A stretch of DNA of 64,000 nt, taken from positions 48,078-112,077 of the forward strand of contig JAXGGA010002923.1 of the NCBI GenBank assembly GCA_038373865.1, given 5' to 3'. This document shows positions 57,461 through 64,000 of this stretch, piece by piece (within the stretch, counting starts at the first letter, position 1; each line of letters starts with the position of its first letter). Both the position numbers and the translations under genes were made by a program. Origin of the DNA: Uloborus plumipes (taxonomy: Eukaryota > Arthropoda > Arachnida > Araneae > Uloboridae). The notes beneath the pieces were generated by a model. It saw only the letters and a list, made by a program, of their open reading frames with translations, did not search any database and was not told the DNA's origin.

Positions 57461-58786
57461 ATAGTATTAAGATGCATCTTTTTCCATTTAATCGTAATCA
57501 AAAGTCCTCATGTATTTCTTACCAACAAGTCACCAACAAATCAATAACTCACAATTATTTAGATATATTTATTACCCTTTTCCTTTCCGTTTTCTTTTAC
57601 ATTTCAAAATGAATCATTTATCACTAAGCAAGGATCTGCAAGAAAAAGACTTCTCAATGCGTTTCCTTCCCCCCTTCAATGACATCAGGTAATCTCTAGA
57701 GAAACAGGTAAAGCTGTTGTCATAGCAACCGTCAGGAGATTTTCTGCATACTCACTGTATGTTGCCAGTTTTTCGTTCTTCTTTATCTCTGGAGAAATTT
57801 ATTGTGGCTTGGATAAACGCTTGACTAATTGAACTCTTATTTTAGGCTCTCATCTCTTAGGGCAGAATTCGAATCGATACGGAACGACGATTTTTTTCAA
57901 ACCGCTTTTGTTTGAACAAGAAAAAAAAAAATTCTTTAACTCTTTGAATGATTTAGTCACGATTTTTCGCCAAGAAAATTGAACAACTCTTTGGTATGCG
58001 CAAAAAAGGATTTATTTAAAATGCTTTCAGGAATTAAAAAGGTAAAATTGTTGACTGCATTCGCATACTGATGAGTGAAGCGATAATTATTTTTTGAAAA
58101 TTGAAACCTGAATGTGTGAAACGTGAGAATGAGCCGTAATTTATTCCAAAAACTTAAAAATCTTTCACACATCAATTTTTTTAAAGCTTGTGAAATATGT
58201 TTGTTTGAGATAGTAGATAATGAAAAACTTCATAACAGAATAATTAAAAATCCTTTTTTCTTTTCTTTTCTTTCCTGTTCTTTTTTTATACAAAAAAATA
58301 TATCTTACCGAATTAAAAGAAACTTATCTTTTTTTTCTAAAAATAACTTGTTACTGATAAGTCTAGTAATAATAAATAGTTTTTTAGAAGCAAATTCATT
58401 AGCTTTGTTTCTACTTTACCGTTTATTCAAAATATGATTAAAAAAGAATTGGATTTTTGAAATGTTTTAAATTTTTCAAAATGTGCACAATTTTAACACC
58501 TTCTGAACCCATTTTTATCGTATTTCGAAAATTTCTATGTATGTATTTGCGTGGTTTTTCGGTGAGTATCATAAACTATATCCACAATGCTTGTAAACGA
58601 AAGGAATAGAATGTACACAAGTCCCTTGATGGGAACTTTCACTCCAAATTAATGCCTCCGAGAGGGCCGGAACAGGAATTGTTAGAGTTCCTGGTTTGGA
58701 ACAAAAAAGTTGAGCTTCAAACGGAAGCTTCCAAACTGAGCTAACACCAAGCGTTGAGTTTTTCCCGACTCTCTTACTCCAATTAA
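57461..58786. other. Helitron-like 5' end and repeat R4 copy 2; no gene
   Basis: Right after element S, ATATATAATAGTATTAAGA|T (ending 57472) looks like another Helitron 5' terminus on the minus strand. 57687-57850 is repeat R4 copy 2. The frame at 58123-58437 is A+T-rich with no domain. 58620-58780 is GC-richer and unexplained. Confidence 0.5.
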
Positions 58787-59261
58787 CCCATTAATGCCTG
58801 ACATTTTTTCCCCAAACATATTTCGTATACTGGCTACAAACAGTGTTTAATGGACAGGAAAAATAATAAGAAAAATATTATGTAAAAAATAATTTTTTTA
58901 TGAAGGAAAGAAAAATCGTCCCTTAAAAGTTACGACAGACCCCAGAGGGTACATACTTTTTTCACTAAAATTTTTCTCTGCCTACGATATAATATTTAAA
59001 AAGACATTTTATAAGAAGAAATAAAATCATCAATTAACATGAACTGAGAAGCTGGGAAAACCTTGGAAAACTTAGCTTTTTTTCTTGAGATTGTAAACGA
59101 TGTAATTTTTGATAAAGATCAATTAAAACTGCTACAGATCACGCTTTACAATGGTTATGTGCACTATTATTGAACACTATTATTTGGTTGAAATGTTCAT
59201 TTTGGGGAAATTCAGACCCTTTTTTTGGATTCCCTAAAAAGGGACGCTAGGCGTTAATGGG
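58787..59261. mobile_element. piggyBac-like MITE, copy 2
   Basis: TTAA duplication at 58783-58786 and 59262-59265. TIRs are CCCATTAATGCCTGAC and, from the right, CCCATTAACGCCTAGCG. 475 bases, no ORF. Related in ends to the MITE at 26946. Confidence 0.85.
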
Positions 59262-59265
59262 TTAA

Positions 59266-59738
59266 AAGAGCAAATGAATAGAGGTGATATGTGACTTTTT
59301 TTTTATTTCTAGAAAAAGCTTTCAAAAAAATTGTGTGTTATTTTTTTTCTTAATTTATTTTTCTCAACGGGTAAAACGGGGTCAAACTCTTAGTTATCAA
59401 TCATTTCTGTTCATCCATGGTACAAAGTAAGTTTCAAAAAGTGTCACATATCACCTTTATCCACTTTCCTCTTCAATTGTGTTCATTACAAATGAAGACC
59501 ATCAGATAATCCACAAAATTTCAGAGCAGGGTAAAGTTCACATAAAGTACAATTAAATTATACATTTTTATTGATTATACTATTTGCATTAAAATGTAGA
59601 AGTTCATTATCAATATTCTAAGACATTTTTAAAATGGCATATTGTTTTGTTCTATTTTGAAATTTTGACTACCTTATTAGTAACATCCTCTTGTTACAAA
59701 GTATAATAAAACTATGAAAATATAACAAGGAGCTTATA
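59266..59738. other. No gene recognised
   Basis: A+T-rich, no ORF of note. Confidence 0.4.
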
Positions 59739-60043
59739 CAGTAAACACCAATTATCCGCAATTGGTTTATCCGCGGTTCGGATTATCCGCGGGTTTTTCA
59801 CACTTCTGCTTTTTTTTATGGTGGCTTTGAGTATGTTGTTTTTAATTTTTGAGAGTCAAAGATTTTAACATTTATTGTTATTGTTTTTAACTATTATTTG
59901 AATGTATGAGTAAGTGTTATATATTTTTTTAAGCTATCGTATACACTAGTATCGTTTTTTATCTATTTTTTGGATTATCCACGGTATTCGCTTATCTGCG
60001 GTTACGGAGCCCCCTTATTCCGCACATAATCCTTAGTTTACTG
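59739..60043. mobile_element. pogo/Tigger-like MITE, copy 2
   Basis: TA duplication at 59737-59738 and 60044-60045. TIRs are CAGTAAACACCAATTATCCG and, from the right, CAGTAAACTAAGGATTATG. Extra GGATTATCCGCG-type repeats occur inside each end. 305 bases. Confidence 0.85.
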
Positions 60044-60082
60044 TATGAACATCTACGTAGTATTTCGAATTGCTTCACAGTA

Positions 60083-60397
60083 CATTGCAAAAAATGAACT
60101 GTTGTTTTCACAGTATTATACTGGCAGCCGAGGTTCCAATTTAAAACTAAAATTCACAGTAATAAACTGTAAAATTAGCAATTTTACAGTTTTTTACTCT
60201 AAAGTTGAAAACTTTACAGTTTATTGCTGTAAAATTTAGCTGTATTATACTGTAAAAACAACAGTATAGTACTGGCGGCAGAGGTTCTAGTTTAAAACTG
60301 TAAAATACACGATAATAACAGCAAAACTAGCAATTTTACAGTTTATTAATATAGAATTAGCTGTATTATACTGTAAAAAACATTCCTTTTTACAGTG
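60083..60397. mobile_element. CACTG/TA MITE, copy 6
   Basis: CATTGCAAAAAATGAACTG left, CCTTTTTACAGTG right, TA on both flanks. Interior modules as in copies 1 and 4. Confidence 0.84.
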
Positions 60398-60399
60398 TA

Positions 60400-60829
60400 T
60401 AATCACAGTCAAATTAATTTCACTGTTATCGATAACTACTTCTTCTTGAGGAGTTTCATAAAAACCAGGCTCAACGCATGAATTTTTAAAACGGAATTCT
60501 TTCTTTCATAATTTGGTTCTTCTTTGTCTATACTATCAAGCCACGAAGAGGTTTAGAATAAATTGCTTTCAATCAGGCCGAAAACTACTGTCAAAAACGC
60601 GCTTCACTTCAAAATTGGATCAAAATCCTTTTTCTTCATCGCCTCTGTAAAAGAAAGGACGAATAATATCGACTTTATTGTTGTTGCAAATTTCTTAACC
60701 CACATTTGTGATTGTACATACTATTAAATGGACATAAAAGTTAGAAACCATATGAATACAACATGAGTTTGAATAGAAAATTAAAAAAAAAAAAAATACG
60801 ATCAATTTTCTTCAAAACCAGACCAATCC
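60400..60829. other. No gene recognised
   Basis: A+T-rich with an A-run at 60783. Nothing identifiable. Confidence 0.4.
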
Positions 60830-61227
60830 AAATTATTAATACGCTTTTATTAAACCGCTTTTATTAGTTTCACATGTGAGTTTGTTTGTATGTATGTATC
60901 TCTGAATAAAAGATGAAATTCACGTTCTAATATAAAAGTAATTTATTTAATACTATTATTAATACTAAAGGTTAATCTATATTACATGTTGATGTGCATA
61001 AGAGTTTCAGTTGTTTGTATGTAACTCTGAATAAAATATTGAATTCGCGCTCTTTGCAAATGTAAAAGTAATATTTTTTATACTATTATTAATACTAAAG
61101 GCTAAATGAATTACAATTATTATTTTATTAGATTATTAGTCTCACATGTGGGTTTGTTTGTTTGTATGTATGTATATAACTCTGAATAAAAGATAAAATT
61201 CACATTCGTTGCAAATATTAAAGTAAT
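60830..61227. repeat. Diverged tandem repeat, ~3 x 125 bp
   Basis: Units contain AGTTTCACATGTGAGTTTG, TTTGTATGTATGTA, ACTCTGAATAAAAGATGAAA, TTCACG, ATAAAAGTAAT and ACTATTATTAATACTAAAGG, with starts near 60860, 60985 and 61130. The last motif also occurs at 62060 and 14416. It ends at the Helitron junction. Confidence 0.75.
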
Positions 61228-61228
61228 A

Positions 61229-61613
61229 CTAGCTGCCAGGGCAGCTAGATTAGCTTCCTGCGGCATGTTGATGCGTAACGTCCCCCCTCTCTAACTTTTA
61301 CCTCATTCTGAAGTTATATTATTTGATATAATTTAATGTTCATTCGATTTCAAGACATACCACGCATGTGGCCCGGCGTTGCACGGGCACTTCGTGCCCT
61401 GAAAGCAATGAGAAAAAAATTTAAAGAAACTACTCCCCGCCAAGGCGGCTCGCTTACATGCGCTTCACGCCTTTACTTTTTTCCTATATAAAAAAAATCA
61501 TTCGAATTATTGAGATGCTTCACGCCTTCAAGATGGTGAGGAAAGTTTCAGTAAGTTCAGCTCGCTCAAAGGAAAAAAGCAGACATAGACACTCAGTTTT
61601 TAATATAAGTAGA
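61229..61613 (-). mobile_element. Short non-autonomous Helitron H4
   Basis: Minus-strand 5' end TCTACTTATATTAAAAACTG, 3' end CTAG with an exact hairpin (CTAGCTGCC/GGCAGCTAG, 61229-61248), host A|T on both sides. 385 bases. Contains a second GC hairpin, CCCGGCGTTGCACGGGC, at ~61372, which looks like another Helitron 3' end, so nesting is possible. Confidence 0.7.
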
Positions 61614-62055
61614 TGGCTCTTCAACAAATAAATGTTTCAAAATATTATCAGTAGCTAGCGATAAAAATTCTACGTAAGTGGCCCGCTTATGAGTTTCGTG
61701 TTTGATTTAGTTAAGCCTTCATTCAAAATTCTCATTATCATTGTTATCACTGTTTCATAGCAACGACGGTTTGCAAGAATGGATTTCATATTTAATCATT
61801 TATTAGGCTTAATCGCTTTAAACTTGACTACTTATTAATTGATATCTTCGCTAATTAAAATCGTATAATTATATCAATTGAAACTAAAGAAGCTTGAAAA
61901 ATTACCTATCTATCGGTACCTGGTTCGACTTTCAGTTCGTTGGCGTTCAGGAGAAAGAAGCGTGACATAGAAAGATAGAAAGAAAGATAGTTAGAAAGAA
62001 AGATAGTTAGAAAGAAAGATAGTTAGAAAGATACTCAGTTTTTAATATAAGTAGA
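61614..62055 (-). mobile_element. Helitron-like fragment with 5' end at 62055
   Basis: Ends ACTCAGTTTTTAATATAAGTAGA|T, the same 5' terminus as H4, in the same orientation. A possible 3' end (CTAGCGAT) is at ~61658. It includes a GATAGTTAGAAAGAAA minisatellite at 61963-62033. Confidence 0.6.
61963..62033. repeat. Simple repeat (AGAAAGATAGTT)n
   Basis: Purine-rich tandem units AGAAAGAAAGATAGTT repeated about four times. Confidence 0.9.
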
Positions 62056-62492
62056 TATTTAATACTATTATTAATACTAAAAGCAAAACTATATCACATG
62101 TTGATGATAAAGTCATAAGTGCATCTAAAAGCGTATTTTTTAGTTTTTTTGAACTAATTTAAAGATTATTTTTACCTGTGAATGAGCAGAAAGTATTGCA
62201 AATTTAAAAAAAGAATTAAAATGAAGTTCTAGAATGAATGTTTTTCAGCCGAATAAAAGAGTCTTCAGAAAACAGCAAGTGGCCGGAACAGGAAATATTT
62301 TTGTATTTCCTTTTTTTTTTTCCAAAAGAGATTGAACTGGTACTGATACTAAACTTTTCACTTTTGCTCTTTTTAGTGTGTACTATATTTCTACGTTTAG
62401 GAAATTATCTTTAAAAAAGAAAAAATCTTCAGACGACGGACAACTGTGTATATACAGTGTATAATATCAGTTGGTATATAAGGGAGTATAAC

Positions 62493-62801
62493 CAGGACCC
62501 GATTAACCCCCGTGGTTAAGGGAAGCTCAATCTCATTTTGGGGCCCTCCGCTTTTTATTGAGGGGAAAATTTCTAAAAATATTTGGCAAATGTAAAATCT
62601 AAATAATTTAAGAGTAAAAAAAGCTGTTAAAGTACAATATAGCACAGTTGGGACAAATTATATTGAACCAGCTCTCTTTAAAGCTAAATATAAAAGTCGA
62701 AACTTGAACTTTTTTTTGTAGCTTTTCAGTCATTTTTGGGCCCCCTAAAAATTTGGAGGGGAAGCTCAAGCTTCGTGAGCTTTTTGGGTAATCAGGCCCT
62801 G
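62493..62801. mobile_element. hAT-like MITE with perfect 8-bp TSD
   Basis: AGTATAAC occurs at 62485-62492 and again at 62802-62809. TIRs are CAGGACCCGATTAACCC and, from the right, CAGGGCCTGATTACCC. Subterminal GGAAGCTC/GAGCTT and GGGGCCC repeats are also inverted. An 8-bp duplication with CAGG ends identifies the hAT superfamily. 309 bases, non-coding. Confidence 0.93.
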
Positions 62802-62809
62802 AGTATAAC

Positions 62810-63632
62810 CATTTTACTATTAATGAAATTAATTGCAATCACTTTATATTCTAGTGTCTAGTCGAAAATTTTACTCTTGTGCTGCCATCTAGTGATGCTC
62901 AACTAAATATTACCTCTGTTGGTCTCACGAGTTGTTCTCTTGAAAGAAAAATTTTTCGAATAATTTATTAAGAAAGTTTTCGTCTATCTGAAAAAAAAAA
63001 AAAAAAAACCTTTGGTGTATATGTAGGTTAGTATCCAGTCCTATTTGGCGTATCAAGTTAAAGCTAGTACAATTTTCTTTTCTTATTACGTCAACATAGT
63101 ACTTTTTGTCTGATGTACATTTTCAGGAAATCACTTTAAAAAAAAAAACATTATTGTACTTACAAGCTGGCGATTTTTATTAGTCAATTAATTTATCATA
63201 CATTAAGTGAGTAAACAGGAAGAAAGTAATCTTTTCGTTAACTTTTTGAACAATTTGCTGTTAAAATTTTGTAGTGGGCACTTTGTTTTTGTCCACTATT
63301 GTTTTTCTGAATTTTCTTGTGATACCTTTAAATATTACTTTTTTTCAGTCGATAAAAAAAAAAAATTTACTTCCATCGTATTATCAATACCCGACCGACA
63401 CTGAGAAAGAAAATACTTAAAACCAGTTTCTTTACTGCTACATTCTCGTGACAGTGAAAACCAATTTACGTGTATAGTACTGATTGAAGAAACAGCATGC
63501 GGAGACTAGTTTTGTAACACTTAAAAATTTCGTTTTCGAGGGGAAAAAAGCAACAGGTTCAGTCCTTTTTAAGTCCTTTATACCCCCGGTGCAAAACAGA
63601 AGGGGGTTATACGTTTAATGTGTTTCTATATA
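62810..63632. other. No gene recognised
   Basis: A+T-rich with A-runs at 62990, 63138 and 63355. The 65-codon frame at 63207-63404 has no domain. Confidence 0.4.
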
Positions 63633-64000
63633 TGAGTGATTCTACAAAAATTTGCAAATTTGTGCTCCATACTGATTGCTCTTTTTGTTTTTAATTTAAT
63701 AAAAAACTATTTTGGGAATATTTTTATGCGTCTTTTGTACTATAATTCTGTTTATCGAGAAATTCAGTAATTAATTATTATTCATTTAAAAATAAAATAT
63801 TACATTGAAATGTCATCCACATGCCCTATCCCATAGGTGCAATTTTCACAATCAATGGAATATAGATTTTTTTAAAAAAAAGTGATTTTTTTTTTTTCTC
63901 AAGAGTTTTTTATTTATAAATATGAATGTGTGCGAGATGTAAATCATAAAAAAGCAAAATAATGCGAAAATAATATCTCTAAAAGTTGATCTAAACTTTG
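63633..64000. mobile_element. Element S, copy 2 (cut by the window edge)
   Basis: Begins ATATATGAGTGATTCTACAA and matches 56328-56700 closely (GCTCTTTTTGTTTTTAATTT, TTTATGCGTCTTTTG, GTCATCCACATGCCCTATCC). It shows the complete left terminus that copy 1 has lost. The right part lies outside the window. Confidence 0.85.

Noticed and set aside
58060..58085. CTGATGAG (58068) as a second hammerhead
   Set aside because: No stem II with GAAA follows, and no flanking stem I complement. CTGATGAG at 7259 fails the same way.

Overview
This is an A+T-rich (roughly two thirds A+T by eye), intron-scale eukaryotic window made up almost entirely of transposable elements and their debris. It points to an arthropod, and I suspect an arachnid such as a spider. 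The reasons are Helitrons with arthropod-type ends, mariner, pogo/Tigger-, piggyBac- and hAT-type elements, a jockey-type non-LTR retrotransposon, a Ty3/gypsy element with an arthropod TATA + TCAGT promoter, and spliced host sequence with GTAAGT/AG signals. The species is not determined.

Layout. 0-0.8 kb: two inverted reverse-transcriptase fragments. 1.4-11 kb: an (AT)n tract, dispersed repeats, a 1.7 kb TIR element (family X copy A), two copies of a CACTG/TA miniature element and a minisatellite rich in palindromes. 11.3-14.4 kb: two non-autonomous Helitrons in tandem. 16-23.2 kb: an 'ACTTCC' element, then a complete Ty3/gypsy retrotransposon (16892-23154) with one uninterrupted 1564-codon gag-pol frame, inserted in an AT microsatellite. 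23.8-25.5 kb: one foldback element inside another. 26.2-30.8 kb: a CACTG element, a piggyBac-like MITE, a hammerhead ribozyme, a truncated non-LTR element with a 13-bp target-site duplication one base from the ribozyme, and a 2 kb element carrying repeated GTTACGTCTGTAAC motifs and a small protein remnant. 31.9-38.7 kb: a tRNA-Ile-like sequence, a third foldback, family X copy B split by a 1.85 kb foldback built of ~171-bp units, and a pogo-like MITE.

40.2-46 kb holds the only convincing host gene: a GC-rich putative promoter and 5' UTR exon near 40.25-40.63 kb, then a first coding exon (45523-45986, CDS 45628-45986) with an ideal ATG context, very high GC at third codon positions and a consensus donor. 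The gene probably runs rightward out of this window. I found no second coding exon, and 46-50 kb looks like intron.

50-64 kb is again repeats: CACTG elements, an interrupted ~240-bp tandem array, a Helitron (52758-56327) containing a frameshifted mariner (53605-54883), an element (56328-57460) full of TCATTCACATGCCC motifs with a second copy at the right edge, a piggyBac MITE, a pogo MITE, more Helitron ends, and a hAT MITE with a perfect 8-bp target-site duplication.

Only the gypsy polyprotein and the host exon look potentially functional as protein-coding sequence. The most unusual non-coding items are the hammerhead ribozyme, the CRE-bearing foldback array, and the two elements built around repeated short motifs. 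All boundaries were read by eye without alignment software.
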